A DNA stretch of 64,000 nt from Alteromonas portus (GCF_005117025.1 NZ_SWCO01000001.1:248001-312000), one strand, 5' to 3'; positions 17,040 through 28,160 are shown, counted from the first letter of the stretch. Notes: a model not told the origin generated them from the sequence alone. Made by a program: numbers and translations.

Positions 17040-17996
17040 TTATCCGAACAGCCAGAATTGATAGCCGATAAAGCAAGCCAGAAGTATAAATCCGTTTGTT
17101 CTTGAAATTGTACGCTTGCCAATTAAATCGAAGCTGAACAAAAACAATAACAAAGTTAAACCGAGCATGACGTACATATCTCGGTTATAGACGTCTGGGT
17201 CCAGAATACCAGGAGCGATCAACCCCGGCATACCAAGCACTGCGAGCAGATTGAATATGTTAGAGCCGATAATATTACCCAGTGCTAAATCATCTTCACC
17301 TTTAAGCACGCCAGCAACACTTGCTGCGAGTTCGGGCAGGCTTGTACCAAATGCAATAATAGTTAACCCGATAACCAAATCAGAAATGCCCATATATCTT
17401 GCAATTTCAACAGCTGAATTGACGAGGAAGTGGGCGCTCAAGGGTAGCACTACGAGGCCAACACCGATCCAGATAAGGGCAGAAGTATTAGAGACACCTT
17501 TAGGGATTTCATCTGCGGTTTCTGCGACAAGCGGATCTTCTTTATCTACCTGAAGTGACAACCATGCCATCATTGCTAGAACAAAGATAAATAGGCCCAA
17601 CAGGATAATCCCCTCATAGGATTTCAGTTCACCATCAAACATAAAGCCGATGGCGATAAGTGAGATGATGAGAAGTGCGGGGAGTTCTCGTTTTAGTGTT
17701 GTAGATGAAACCAGAAGAGGTTTTACAAGGGCAGTTATACCTAACACCAACGCGATGTTCGTAATATTCGAGCCTAACGCGTTTCCTACGGCAGTATTCA
17801 TATTGCCATTTGCAGAGGCAATAGCGGAAACCACAATTTCAGGTGCCGAAGAGCCCATAGCGACAATCGTTAATCCGATCATCATAGGAGAGATACCGAT
17901 GTTCTTTGCTAGCGCAGAAGCACCATAAACAAAACGGTCCGCACTCCAACTTAAAACAATCAGCCCAACCAGAAAAATGACAATGTTTAAAAGCAC
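17040..17996 (-). CDS. yrbG: Calcium/sodium antiporter family protein (YrbG-like)
   Basis: A 318-residue inner-membrane K+-dependent Na+/Ca2+ exchanger-family protein with about ten helices in two inverted halves. Each half carries an alpha-repeat: GLTIVAMGSSAPEIVVSAIAS with AVGNALGSNITNIALVLG, and GLTIIAFGTSLPELAASVAG with ALGNIIGSNIFNLLAVLG. The acidic ion-binding residues (SAPE, SLPE) are intact. It heads the kdsD-to-mgtE block and is divergent from mlaF, the same neighbourhood as in E. coli. Confidence 0.93.
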   Translation of the reverse strand: MLLNIVIFLVGLIVLSWSADRFVYGASALAKNIGISPMMIGLTIVAMGSSAPEIVVSAIASANGNMNTAVGNALGSNITNIALVLGITALVKPLLVSSTTLKRELPALLIISLIAIGFMFDGELKSYEGIILLGLFIFVLAMMAWLSLQVDKEDPLVAETADEIPKGVSNTSALIWIGVGLVVLPLSAHFLVNSAVEIARYMGISDLVIGLTIIAFGTSLPELAASVAGVLKGEDDLALGNIIGSNIFNLLAVLGMPGLIAPGILDPDVYNRDMYVMLGLTLLLFLFSFDLIGKRTISRTNGFILLACFIGYQFWLFG

Positions 17997-18289
17997 AACA
18001 ACCTGTAATAAAAAGTATTTCGCTAGATTGTCGCAAAAAGAGTGCCATTTGCCTATGCTCGCAACGCTTTATTTTCATCAAATAAGGCCAACTGCCGTAA
18101 ATTTCTGCCGATAGTCAATGTTAAACGAGGCTTTACTGGCCTGGCCCAGGCGTTCAGTTTCAGTTAATAAACAAAGAAATAGGATGGGGACTGGAACTAC
18201 ACGTAAGAATTAGCTAGGGCACTGGCATTACTTCAGCGCGGGTTACCTATCATTCGTCTTAATAGAACATAACTTGTAACTTTTTGACT

Positions 18290-18318
18290 TTGGCGAGGGT
18301 CTTGAAAAAGCGTACAAT
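18290..18318 (+). promoter_or_regulatory. Candidate promoter for the mla operon
   Basis: TTGGCG (18290-18295) and TACAAT (18313-18318) with a 17-base spacer, giving an mlaF leader of about 255 nt. Early in that leader lies GCCCA-G-TGGGC (18335-18345). The region 17997-18580 otherwise holds no gene I can support; another palindrome GCCTGG-C-CCAGGC is at 18139-18151. Confidence 0.45.
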
Positions 18319-18580
18319 GGCTCCAAATTACACGGCCCAGTGGGCATGTCTGATAAACAAGCCAGCCTGTAAAAATAAAAAACTACACTGGAGAGTAAAC
18401 TTTTTTGAATTTCCATGCTCTTAAAAGTAAACTGTTCAGTAAACTTTATGAGTTATGTGTGCGAAGGCACAGAAATTGAATATGCCATTACTCATATGCT
18501 TTTATAATTTTCTAAGTGGATTGATATCGCTTTTAACAAACGACATCAATTCAGCGTCAGGGGTCGACATTTAAGTAACT

Positions 18581-19381
18581 ATGGATCATTTAGTTGAAGT
18601 AGATAACCTAACCTTTAAGCGTGCTGACCGCATTATTTATGATGGAATTTCGCTTAAGGTGCCCAAAGGCAAAATTACTGCGGTAATGGGGCCAAGTGGT
18701 ATAGGTAAAACCACGCTGCTGCGCCTTATCGGCGGGCAGTTAACGCCAGATGAAGGTGACGTTAGGTTCGACGGCGATTCAATTGTCTCAATGTCGAGAA
18801 AGTCTTTGTACGAAACCCGTCGCAGAATGAGCATGCTTTTCCAAAGTGGCGCGTTATTTACCGATATGAGTGTGTTCGATAACGTGGCGTTTCCGCTTCG
18901 CGAACATACCGAGTTATCGGAAGACGTTATCGCGACTATTGTCGCTTTAAAGCTACAGGCTGTAGGGTTACGCGGTGCTGCTCAGTTAATGCCCAGTGAG
19001 CTATCTGGTGGGATGGCGCGTAGGGCAGCTCTTGCTAGGGCAATAGCGCTTGATCCAGATTTAATCATGTACGACGAACCCTTTGCCGGACAAGATCCTA
19101 TTTCTATGGGCGTGTTGGTGAAGCTAATTCGTGAACTAAACGACGCACTAGGCCTTACCAGCATAGTGGTAACCCACGATGTAACCGAAGTGTTGACCAT
19201 TGCTGACTATATCTACATTTTGGCAGATAAGCGGGTTATCGGTGAAGGAACGGCACAGCAAATTAAAGAAAGTGACTCTGAATTAGTTCAGCAGTTCTTG
19301 AAAGGAAAAGCAGACGGCCCGGTACCCTTTCATTACCCTGCACCTGATTTGAAAACAAGCTTTTTGGGGGCAGATAAATGA
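18581..19381 (+). CDS. mlaF: Phospholipid transport ATP-binding protein MlaF
   Basis: A 266-residue ATPase of the MlaFEDB complex that moves phospholipids between membranes to keep outer-membrane asymmetry. Walker A GPSGIGKT (37-44), signature LSGGMARR, Walker [14 protein letters not shown] and switch His in VVTHDVTE. The C-terminal extension that contacts MlaB is present (about 240-266). Overlaps mlaE by ATGA at 19378-19381. Confidence 0.96.
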   Translation: MDHLVEVDNLTFKRADRIIYDGISLKVPKGKITAVMGPSGIGKTTLLRLIGGQLTPDEGDVRFDGDSIVSMSRKSLYETRRRMSMLFQSGALFTDMSVFDNVAFPLREHTELSEDVIATIVALKLQAVGLRGAAQLMPSELSGGMARRAALARAIALDPDLIMYDEPFAGQDPISMGVLVKLIRELNDALGLTSIVVTHDVTEVLTIADYIYILADKRVIGEGTAQQIKESDSELVQQFLKGKADGPVPFHYPAPDLKTSFLGADK

Positions 19382-20154
19382 AGTTCTTCCAATCGATAGG
19401 TGCTAAAACAATAGGGAAGATTTCTGCCATTGGTAGAGCGGCGCTAATGCTGTTTGGCGCACTCATCGCTGTTCCTCGAGTAAAAAACATTCCACTGGTT
19501 ATTAAACAGCTTTATGTGGTTGGTGTTCAGTCGTTACTTATCATCATGGTTTCTGGCCTGTTTATTGGCATGGTAATGGCGCTGCAAGGCTACACGATTT
19601 TAGTGGACTACGGTGCAGAAGGCAGCTTAGGTCCCATGGTGGCGCTTTCTCTATTACGTGAACTTGGCCCTGTGGTTACAGCCTTGCTTTTCGCAGGGCG
19701 TGCAGGTTCAGCGTTGACCGCTGAAATTGGCCTGATGAAAGCTACTGAGCAGTTAAGTAGTTTAGAGATGATGGCGGTAGACCCGCTAAGGCGAATTGTT
19801 GCTCCGCGATTTTGGGCGGGGATGTTAGCAATGCCAATGCTTGCCATTATTTTCAGCGCAATTGGTATTTTAGGCGGCCACTTAGTGGGCGTTGACTGGC
19901 TAGGGGTTGATGCAGGCAGCTACTGGTCAATTATGCAGTCGACAGTAGATTGGAACCAAGATGTCATAAACGGCGTAATAAAAAGCCTCGTGTTTGCCTT
20001 GGTTGTGACGTGGATTGCCATATTTAAAGGTTACGATTCTATTCCAACATCGGAAGGGATCAGCAAAGCGACTACCGAGACGGTGGTCTATTCATCATTA
20101 GCAGTATTAGGGCTGGACTTCGTGCTAACCGCCCTTATGTTTGGTATCGAGTAG
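19378..20154 (+). CDS. mlaE: Phospholipid transport permease MlaE
   Basis: A 258-residue inner-membrane permease with about five membrane helices. The family signature regions are present: [17 protein letters not shown], the [40 protein letters not shown] coupling segment that contacts MlaF, and the C-terminal [22 protein letters not shown] overlap with mlaF; mlaD follows after 9 bases. Confidence 0.96.
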   Translation: MKFFQSIGAKTIGKISAIGRAALMLFGALIAVPRVKNIPLVIKQLYVVGVQSLLIIMVSGLFIGMVMALQGYTILVDYGAEGSLGPMVALSLLRELGPVVTALLFAGRAGSALTAEIGLMKATEQLSSLEMMAVDPLRRIVAPRFWAGMLAMPMLAIIFSAIGILGGHLVGVDWLGVDAGSYWSIMQSTVDWNQDVINGVIKSLVFALVVTWIAIFKGYDSIPTSEGISKATTETVVYSSLAVLGLDFVLTALMFGIE

Positions 20155-20163
20155 GGGATTGGA

Positions 20164-20637
20164 ATGAGTAAGTATAAAACGGAAGTGATGGTTGGTGTGT
20201 TTGTCGTGCTTACTATCGGTGCATTGATGTTGTTGGCTCTAAAGGTTGCAAACCAGACCGTTGCTACTGAAGGCGATACCTACACCTTATATGCGAAGTT
20301 TGACAATATTGGTGGCCTAAAACCTCGTTCAGCGGTGAAAGTGGGTGGCGTAACCGTTGGCCGTGTGTCGTCAATTACCCTGGACCAAGAAGATTTTACG
20401 CCTGTGGTAGAGCTTTCCATTTTAAACGAGTACAACGGCTTCCCTGAAACGAGTTCTGTGTCTATTTTGACGTCTGGTTTATTAGGCGAGCAGTATGTTG
20501 GTTTCCAACCGGGCTTCTCTTTTGACGGTGTCGCCAATTTGAAAAACGGCGATTATCTTCAAGATACTAAGTCAGCATTGGTGTTAGAAGACCTTATCGG
20601 ACAGTTTTTATTTAACCGCGGAAGCGACGAAGACTAA
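20164..20637 (+). CDS. mlaD: Phospholipid transport substrate-binding protein MlaD
   Basis: A 157-residue MCE-domain protein. The N-terminal membrane helix (about 8-26) is followed by one MCE domain (38-115; YAKFDNIGGLKPRSAVKVGGVTVGRV, then SVSILTSGLLGEQYVGFQPG), which forms the hexameric lipid channel. It is shorter at the C-terminus than the E. coli protein (about 183 residues), ending RGSDED. Middle gene of the mla operon; 119 bases separate it from mlaC. Confidence 0.94.
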   Translation: MSKYKTEVMVGVFVVLTIGALMLLALKVANQTVATEGDTYTLYAKFDNIGGLKPRSAVKVGGVTVGRVSSITLDQEDFTPVVELSILNEYNGFPETSSVSILTSGLLGEQYVGFQPGFSFDGVANLKNGDYLQDTKSALVLEDLIGQFLFNRGSDED

Positions 20638-20756
20638 TCGCGGTACTTCGGCCACACGTATACAGTTGAAGTCGTCATTTAATTCCAGCGATCTGATGAA
20701 ACTAAATGTTTCTTTGTCAGGTCTGCTAAATAGAGTTTTAAGTTAGGAGAGTGATT

Positions 20757-21422
20757 TTGAAAAAGTTTATGGTAGCAATTGGCATCTTTATGATGTCTGT
20801 AGCGGGCATAGCAAATGCGCAAGAAGTTAATGAGCAAAACCCCTACGAGCTAGTTCAGGATGTGGCCAACCGCACGTTTGAGCGTATTAAAGCGAATCAA
20901 GAAGCGATTAAAGCCGATCCAGAAATGCTGCGCACTATTATGCAGGAAGAGCTTGTTCCGCACATTGATTATAAATTTGCTGCTTTTATGGTACTGGGCA
21001 AGCACTTTAAATCTGTGCCACAGGAAAAAATGGGCGAGTACATCAGCGTATTTCGTCAATACTTAGTCACAACGTACGCGGTTGCAATGGGTTACTATGA
21101 CAACCAAGAAGTTATCTTTGAGCCCGAATCCTCTTTTGATGATAAAAAGTCAGTAACTGTGCGCGCGGTAGTTCAAGACCCAAATCGTCCTGAAATTAAA
21201 ATTGCATTTAAGGTTCGTAAAGACACTAAAACGAATGAATGGAAAGCCTACGATATGGTTGCTGAAGGCATTAGTATGTTAAACAGTAAGCGTAGCGAAT
21301 TTGAATCAATACTTCGTCAAGACGGTATCGATGCTGTAATTGCGTTAATGCGCGATAAAATTGGTAAGCCGGTAGAGCTTAACCAAGGCGAGCCTATTGA
21401 AATCGAAGGAGAGGCTGAGTGA
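20757..21422 (+). CDS. mlaC: Phospholipid-binding periplasmic protein MlaC
   Basis: A 221-residue periplasmic lipid shuttle between MlaD and the outer-membrane MlaA complex. Signal peptide with cleavage after ANA (about residue 21), then NPYELVQDVANRTFERIK, the ELVPHIDYKFAAFMVLG hallmark, FRQYLVTTYAVAM and WKAYDMVAEGISML. A TTG start at 20757 is chosen: AGGAG (20745-20749) is 7 bases before it but only 1 base before the alternative GTG at 20751. Overlaps mlaB. Confidence 0.9.
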   Translation: MKKFMVAIGIFMMSVAGIANAQEVNEQNPYELVQDVANRTFERIKANQEAIKADPEMLRTIMQEELVPHIDYKFAAFMVLGKHFKSVPQEKMGEYISVFRQYLVTTYAVAMGYYDNQEVIFEPESSFDDKKSVTVRAVVQDPNRPEIKIAFKVRKDTKTNEWKAYDMVAEGISMLNSKRSEFESILRQDGIDAVIALMRDKIGKPVELNQGEPIEIEGEAE

Positions 21423-21727
21423 GCCTATTCGAGGTAAACGACAAGGGCAACATTGTGGTTCACGGTCACTTAGACCGTGAAACGCTGTCGAAAAACTTTT
21501 GGGTAAGTTTAAGCGCTGACGAACGTAGCACTTTGATTACTAACAAAAGATGTCAGATTGATTTGAGTGATGTAGAGCGTGCAGATAGTGCAGGTTTGGC
21601 ATGGCTGATTAATGCTGTTAGGGATGCAAAGCAAAATGGTGTTAGCATGACCCTTTATAAAATGCCCGAAAAGCTGCAAAAGCTTGCGAAAATAAGCGAC
21701 GCAGATAGCTTTTTACCCGTAGAATAA
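21419..21727 (+). CDS. mlaB: MlaB, STAS-domain subunit of the Mla complex
   Basis: A 102-residue STAS-domain protein that binds and stabilises MlaF. The core motif QIDLSDVERADSAGLAWLINAV has the conserved Asp-Ser-Ala-Gly turn. The start is GTG at 21419, overlapping the mlaC stop (GTGA), so translation is coupled. Length is usual for the family. Confidence 0.9.
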   Translation: MSLFEVNDKGNIVVHGHLDRETLSKNFWVSLSADERSTLITNKRCQIDLSDVERADSAGLAWLINAVRDAKQNGVSMTLYKMPEKLQKLAKISDADSFLPVE

Positions 21728-21756
21728 ACACCAGTTAGCGAATTAAGAAGTAAGTT

Positions 21757-22014
21757 ATGGAATTGTCTGAAATTGAAAAAATCTTGAAAGATGCGTTAGA
21801 CCTGCACGAAGTCCATGTAAAGGGCGAAGGTTCGCATTTTAATATCATTGCGGTAAGCGATGCATTTAACGAAATGAGTCGTGTGAAGCGTCAGCAGGCA
21901 GTATACGCGCCTTTAGCTGATAAAATTGCAGACGGTAGCATGCATGCAATTACCATCAAGACGTTTTCAGTTAAAGACTGGGAGCGCGAGCGCCAGTTTA
22001 ATATTCCTCAATAA
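21757..22014 (+). CDS. ibaG: BolA-family protein IbaG
   Basis: An 85-residue BolA-family protein which, with monothiol glutaredoxin, binds [2Fe-2S] clusters; in E. coli IbaG is acid-induced and lies between mlaB and murA, as here. Motifs: VKGEGSHFNIIAVSDAFNEMSRVKRQQAVYAPL with the conserved His in GSHF, and HAITIKTFSVKDWE. It is 29 bases after mlaB. Confidence 0.93.
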   Translation: MELSEIEKILKDALDLHEVHVKGEGSHFNIIAVSDAFNEMSRVKRQQAVYAPLADKIADGSMHAITIKTFSVKDWERERQFNIPQ

Positions 22015-22023
22015 TAGGCGTAG

Positions 22024-23289
<1,266 letters not shown>

Positions 23290-23317
23290 CGTTATCTTGT
23301 AAGTTTTTAGCCTGGAT

Positions 23318-23348
23318 AAAAGCGCCTGTTCATTACGGCGCTTTTTTT
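23318..23348 (+). terminator. Rho-independent terminator after murA
   Basis: AAAGCGCC (23319-23326) with GGCGCTTT (23337-23344), 10-base loop, followed by a T run. It ends the mla-ibaG-murA transcript. Confidence 0.9.
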
Positions 23349-23435
23349 GTGTCTGATTTATCTTAACTACCCGTGTAGTTAAACGACAGCTGAGCCACTG
23401 TTATTTGTTTACATGCCGCTGAATATTGATAGCAA

Positions 23436-24506
23436 TTATTGGCCCGCGCGAAGTTCAGCCACAGTTGCTGTAATAGTAATGGAGCGACCATCACGACTAA
23501 GCTCAATCTCAAGCTCGGTACCAGGCTCTGTTTCTGCAATCATATCCAGCGTTTTTGAGGCGCTTTCTAAACGTACGCCGTCTATGGCGACGATAATGTC
23601 ACCAGGGCGAATTCCCGCAATATCGGCTGGGCTGCCTTTTGCTACCGCAGAAACATCTATGCCTGGTCGATTGCGATTTTCACCGCCAACAAAGCCTAGC
23701 TGACCGCGCACAACTCGCCCGTTACTGATAATTTCATCCATGACTCGCTTGGCTAATTCGTAGGGTACAGCAAAGTTAATACCGTCAACATTGCGGGCGC
23801 GGTTATTAGAATCTAACACCTGAAAATTTGCATTAGTGATACCCAATAGTATGCCGTTACTGTCTACCAAAGCACCACCAGAATTACCTTGATTCAATAC
23901 GGCATCGGTTTGAATAAAATCAACATAGTTTGAAAGGCCATTACGGCCAGCTCTGCTTACTATCCCTTGAGTAATGGTTTGTCCCAGGTCGAAAGGATTG
24001 CCTATCGCCATGACTACATCACCCACATGGGTATCGGGTTCAGCTACTTGAGGAATTATGTGCAGGTTATCCGCTGTCACTTTTAATACGGCAAGGTCGG
24101 TCAAAGGGTCGGTGCCTACAATCTGCGCTTCTAAAATACGCCCATCTTGAACCGCCACGTAAATGCTATCTGCATCGGCAACAACGTGGTGACAGGTAAG
24201 CAGGTAGCCATTTTCTGTCATAATAACGCCAGAACCCAAGTTGGTTCGTCCACGAGATTGATTTCTAAATAAGCCTGAACCGTTTTCAATACTTACGCTG
24301 TAAATATTAACTACTGCAGGCGCAGAACGGCTTAATGCAGTGAAATAGCTCTCGCGGCTAGCACTTACTGAGGGTGTATTAAAAAAACCTTGAGCAAGGC
24401 CTTTTCCATTGCGAAGGTCGGGAAGGAACACTAATAGAAGTGCAGCAACAGCTACGCCAAGAACTACAGATTTTAGTAAGAAGTTTATTATCGAGCGGCC
24501 AGTCAC
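23436..24506 (-). CDS. degS: Site-1 protease DegS, envelope stress sensor
   Basis: A 356-residue membrane-anchored serine protease that cleaves RseA to release sigma-E when its PDZ domain binds misfolded porin tails. One N-terminal membrane helix (about 8-29). Trypsin-like domain with triad His107 (TCHHVV, where many members have TNNHV), Asp137 (LTDLAVL) and Ser209 (NQGNSGGAL). A single PDZ domain follows (about 262-350; GQLGFVGGENRNRPGIDV, ADIAGIRPGDIIVAIDG). One PDZ plus an anchor separates it from DegP/DegQ. Confidence 0.94.
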   Translation of the reverse strand: MTGRSIINFLLKSVVLGVAVAALLLVFLPDLRNGKGLAQGFFNTPSVSASRESYFTALSRSAPAVVNIYSVSIENGSGLFRNQSRGRTNLGSGVIMTENGYLLTCHHVVADADSIYVAVQDGRILEAQIVGTDPLTDLAVLKVTADNLHIIPQVAEPDTHVGDVVMAIGNPFDLGQTITQGIVSRAGRNGLSNYVDFIQTDAVLNQGNSGGALVDSNGILLGITNANFQVLDSNNRARNVDGINFAVPYELAKRVMDEIISNGRVVRGQLGFVGGENRNRPGIDVSAVAKGSPADIAGIRPGDIIVAIDGVRLESASKTLDMIAETEPGTELEIELSRDGRSITITATVAELRAGQ

Positions 24507-24745
24507 AAGTTACACTTATTATTGTTGTCTGTCGCACTTACTCTATATGCACCGTCATAAGCGGCGCTACTTCACAAATTTAAAGCGCAACGTTCTTAAA
24601 TTGTCATTCTTAATGTAAAGGATATCACTTTATTCAATAAACTACCGTAACGAAACGCAAATTTTGTGTAACTCGTTACGTTTATCGCGGTGTGCACAAG
24701 GCTCGGTGGTTTAGTAACGCTAAATATATTATCTGTGTTTCAATA

Positions 24746-24775
24746 AAAACGGCGCTAAATGCGCCGTTTTTTATC
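24746..24775. terminator. Terminator between degQ and degS
   Basis: AAAACGGCGC (24746-24755) and GCGCCGTTTT (24761-24770) with a 5-base loop and T/A runs on both sides. On the minus strand it ends degQ, so degS needs its own promoter in 24507-24745. Confidence 0.85.
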
Positions 24776-24809
24776 TATACCGTTACAGGTATTGCATATT
24801 TCACGAATG

Positions 24810-26177
24810 TTACTGCCTGATAACCAAGTAAAGCGTTGAGTTACCGCGTTTTACATTAAGCGCGATAACGCCTTTAGCTTCGTCTAGCGCATTTCTGAAC
24901 TCAGCTACTGTAGAAGTGCGGACTCGGTTAACGCCAATTATTACATCTTCAGATTGAAGGCCAATGCGTGCAGCTGGTGCGCCTCGTTCTATTTCAGAAA
25001 CTACAACGCCTGCGTTGCCAGCATTGTCAGCGCCGTTAGACAGGGTTGCACCCTCTAGCGCTGGGTGAATTTGAGCTGCCGTTACTGTGGTATCTGTAGC
25101 GTCATCTAAGACAACATCTACATTCATTTTCTTACCTTTTCGCATAACGGTGAGCTCAACTTCAGCGCCCGCACCCATACTCGCGATTTTTGCGCGTAGT
25201 TCTTGGAAGCTATGAAGTTTACGACCGTTAATAGCGGTAATAATATCACCAGCTTGCAGACCACCTTTTTCAGCAGCCGAGTCTGGCTGCACTTCGCTCA
25301 CGAACGCACCAATATTCACTTCCGCATTCATGGCTTCTGCAAGGCCCGCGTCAATATCGCTACCTAAAATGCCTAACAGGCCACGGCGTACTTCACCAAA
25401 CTCAGCAATTTGATCAATTAGGCTTTTCATCATATTGGCAGGAATGGCAAAACCAATACCGACGTTGCCGCCGTTAGGGCCAAAAATAGCAGTGTTGATA
25501 CCAACCAGTTCACCATGAAGGTTAACCAGCGCGCCACCTGAGTTACCGCGGTTAATTGCGGCGTCGGTTTGAATAAAGTCTTCATAACCGCCAATGTTCA
25601 AGCCAGAACGGCCCAGGGCGCTCACAATGCCAGAGGTAACTGTTTGAGAAAGACCAAACGGATTACCAATAGCTACTACAAAGTCGCCTACGCGCAGCGC
25701 GTCAGAATCGGCAAGCGGTAACGCTTTTAAATCATCAGGTTCTATTTTAAGTAACGCGATATCGCTTTGCTCGTCGGAGCCTAGCTTTTTCGCCTTAAAC
25801 TCGCGACCGTCAGTTAACTTAACGGTGATTTCATCTGCATTATCAACAACGTGGTTGTTGGTAACGACATAACCTTTATCGGCATCAATGATGACACCAG
25901 AACCAAGACCTCGGAAAGGACGTTCTTGAACCTGCTCTTGCGGGGCACCGAAGAAGTAGCGAAACATCTCGGGTACACGCTGCGTAGAGGTTTGGGTTCC
26001 CTCTACCGCAATGCTTACTACCGCAGGAGTAGCTTCTTCTAGCATAGGGGCTAAAGAGGGAACTTCATCTTTTTTATCAGAAAAGAACGGTAACGCCGCC
26101 TGTGTGCTAGCAGTAAAGCCCAATGAACTTACAACAACGGCAGACGCCAATAGACAATGGCGGAAAGACATTTTCAT
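24810..26177 (-). CDS. degQ: Periplasmic serine endoprotease, DegQ type
   Basis: A 455-residue HtrA protease/chaperone. Signal peptide (cleavage after STQA, about residue 27), protease domain with triad His109 (NNHVV), Asp139 (QSDIALLKI) and Ser213 (RGNSGGAL), and two PDZ domains (about 255-345 and 365-455). The LA loop is short compared with DegP, favouring DegQ; the length also fits. A second start two codons in (MSFRHC) is possible. Same order as in E. coli: zapG, degQ, degS. Confidence 0.93.
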   Translation of the reverse strand: MKMSFRHCLLASAVVVSSLGFTASTQAALPFFSDKKDEVPSLAPMLEEATPAVVSIAVEGTQTSTQRVPEMFRYFFGAPQEQVQERPFRGLGSGVIIDADKGYVVTNNHVVDNADEITVKLTDGREFKAKKLGSDEQSDIALLKIEPDDLKALPLADSDALRVGDFVVAIGNPFGLSQTVTSGIVSALGRSGLNIGGYEDFIQTDAAINRGNSGGALVNLHGELVGINTAIFGPNGGNVGIGFAIPANMMKSLIDQIAEFGEVRRGLLGILGSDIDAGLAEAMNAEVNIGAFVSEVQPDSAAEKGGLQAGDIITAINGRKLHSFQELRAKIASMGAGAEVELTVMRKGKKMNVDVVLDDATDTTVTAAQIHPALEGATLSNGADNAGNAGVVVSEIERGAPAARIGLQSEDVIIGVNRVRTSTVAEFRNALDEAKGVIALNVKRGNSTLYLVIRQ

Positions 26178-26259
26178 GTTCGCTTACACTCCTTCATGTT
26201 ATATGCGACATAGCATGGTTTCACTAGAAGAGTCCGAGGTCGTGATAAAGTTCCCGATG

Positions 26260-26694
26260 TTACTGTTTTTCTGCGGTATTCTTATCAGAACCGCCGACGA
26301 ACAGCCCAGAACCCGAGTTAGCGAAGTCTCTAGGCTGTGTATCAGAAACACGCTTAACTCTCGATTTGTCAGACCCTTTCAGGTTATTACGTAAATATGT
26401 GGTTGCTTGTTCCCCGTAAAAAGGGACTTTGCTGTCATCATCGCCGCCTTGTTCAAGCAGCAATTCATACTCTTCAATTTGTTGCTTTAGGGTTTCGCAC
26501 TGGCTTTCAATGCTCTCTAAGCTTTGACGAGTTTGATGAATGTGGTGTTGCGCCTGCTGTGCAAGGATCTCTTTAACTTGCTTCTCAGTCTGTGCAGTAT
26601 TGCCTGCGCCCTGCTTTTGTTGAAAAAAGCGACCTGCGAAAAAGCCAATAATTAACCCAACTACTAACAAAGCAAGAGATACTAACAATTCCAT
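26260..26694 (-). CDS. zapG: Z-ring associated protein G (YhcB/DUF1043)
   Basis: A 144-residue inner-membrane protein. An N-terminal helix (about 3-21, LLVSLALLVVGLIIGFFAGRFF) is followed by a cytosolic coiled coil (about 35-85), the family-typical VPFYGEQATTYLRNNLKG segment and a disordered tail. Known roles in E. coli are at the junction of division and envelope synthesis. It is divergent from zapE, the E. coli arrangement. Confidence 0.9.
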   Translation of the reverse strand: MELLVSLALLVVGLIIGFFAGRFFQQKQGAGNTAQTEKQVKEILAQQAQHHIHQTRQSLESIESQCETLKQQIEEYELLLEQGGDDDSKVPFYGEQATTYLRNNLKGSDKSRVKRVSDTQPRDFANSGSGLFVGGSDKNTAEKQ

Positions 26695-26949
26695 TATATT
26701 CTCCGAATCAATCTACATCTTGCAGCCGACCTTTACTTCTACGATCTAAAAGCTGCTTTCGACCATACGCTGAATATAGCAAGGTCGAACCCGAAAAGCG
26801 CATACATCGAGGCATTTATTCGGTGTATGTCGAATTTCAATGTGAGATTCTACCGTGATTTCCATTAAAATTAAGGTCATAATTGAGAAATTCAAGCAGG
26901 TCGGTGCAGCAAGCGCCACTATTGACTTTTGTACGGAGTGGTTTCGGCG

Positions 26950-28047
26950 ATGACGCCATGGGAAAAATATCAGCTAGATCTTCAGTCGTCTGACTTTCAT
27001 TACGACGCGGCGCAAGAAAATGCAGTAAAAGAACTTCAGCGTTTGTTTGATGAACTTACCCAACCTGAAAGGAAAACGACGTGGCGGGTAAAGTTAAAAG
27101 CAGCGTTTGGGAAAGGCCATGCGAAGCCTGGTATCCAGGGCATTTACTTTTATGGCGGGGTAGGGCGAGGCAAAACCTATTTAGTAGACACCTTCTACGA
27201 CTGTTTGCCGTTCGAGAAGAAAATGCGCGTGCATTTTCACCGCTTTATGTACCGTGTGCACGATGAACTAAAGCAGCTTAAAAACGCACAAGACCCGCTA
27301 AAGCTGGTAGCGGCTAAGTTAGCAAAAGAAGCGCGGGTAATATGCTTTGACGAGTTTTTCGTGTCTGATATAACCGACGCCATGATTTTAGGCACGTTAA
27401 TGGAAGAGCTGTTTGGTCACGGTATTGTGCTGGTGGCGACGTCGAACATAGTCCCTGACGATTTGTATAAAAACGGATTGCAGCGTGCGCGGTTCTTACC
27501 TGCTATCGATCTACTCAATCAGAATACCCGCGTGGTAAATGTTGATAGCGGTATTGATTATCGTCTTAGGACCTTAGAGCAAGCCGAAATTTATCACTAC
27601 CCACTTGATGACGAAGCCACTGAAAACTTGCATAGCTACTTTTCTCAGTTAGCACCGGAAGAAGGCTCTAAAGGCGAAGATATTGAGGTGAACAACCGAA
27701 AAATACCGACGCTTAGAAACGCTGACGGGGTATTGATGATTGATTTTAAAGCCCTGTGTGGCGGGCCCCGCAGCCAGAGCGACTACATTGAGCTAAGCCG
27801 TTGTTATCACTCAGTGCTTTTAGCGAATGTTAAGGAAATGGGCCAGCATAATGACGATGTGGCACGCCGTTTTATTGCAATGGTGGACGAGTTTTACGAG
27901 CGAAATGTAAAGCTGATCATATCTGCAGAAGTCGCGCTGGAAAGCTTGTACACCGAGGGGCTACTTAACTTTGAGTTCAGACGCTGTCTTAGCCGCTTAA
28001 AGGAAATGCAGTCCCACGACTACCTAGCAACCGAGCACTTACCGTAA
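26950..28047 (+). CDS. zapE: Cell division ATPase ZapE
   Basis: A 365-residue AFG1-family P-loop ATPase, associated with the Z ring under oxygen-limited or stressed growth in E. coli. Walker A GGVGRGKT (about 68-75), then MRVHFHRFMYRVHDEL, Walker B VICFDEFFVSDITDAM, sensor VATSNIVPDDLYKNGLQRARFLPAI and C-terminal FEFRRCLSRLKEMQSHDY. ATG 26950 is chosen; upstream TTG (26929) and GTG (26938) codons are in frame, but GGAG (26935-26938) best serves 26950. Confidence 0.94.
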   Translation: MTPWEKYQLDLQSSDFHYDAAQENAVKELQRLFDELTQPERKTTWRVKLKAAFGKGHAKPGIQGIYFYGGVGRGKTYLVDTFYDCLPFEKKMRVHFHRFMYRVHDELKQLKNAQDPLKLVAAKLAKEARVICFDEFFVSDITDAMILGTLMEELFGHGIVLVATSNIVPDDLYKNGLQRARFLPAIDLLNQNTRVVNVDSGIDYRLRTLEQAEIYHYPLDDEATENLHSYFSQLAPEEGSKGEDIEVNNRKIPTLRNADGVLMIDFKALCGGPRSQSDYIELSRCYHSVLLANVKEMGQHNDDVARRFIAMVDEFYERNVKLIISAEVALESLYTEGLLNFEFRRCLSRLKEMQSHDYLATEHLP

Positions 28048-28057
28048 ACATAAATAT

Positions 28058-28081
28058 GGGGTCAGAGTACATTTTGACCTC
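28058..28081. repeat. REP-like palindrome downstream of zapE
   Basis: GGGGTCA (28058-28064) and TGACCTC (28075-28081) form a 7-base-pair stem with one wobble, around GAGTACATTT. The sequence GGGGTCAGAGTACATTT resembles repeats linked with REP-associated tyrosine transposases in many gammaproteobacteria. No transposase is nearby; this looks like a lone or decayed copy. Confidence 0.45.
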
Positions 28082-28131
28082 ATCGAAAATGTGAAAGCTA
28101 CCAACCTACACCCTTTCTCGGGGCGTTCACG

Positions 28132-28160
28132 TTGGTATTACATGAAAATTAAGGTAGAAT
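28132..28160 (+). promoter_or_regulatory. Candidate promoter for the YebC-family gene
   Basis: TTGGTA (28132-28137) and TAGAAT (28155-28160), 17-base spacer. The -35 lies in an inverted repeat TACCAAC (28099-28105) / GTTGGTA (28131-28137). The leader would be about 210 nt; the interval 28048-28377 has no other gene. Confidence 0.45.
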
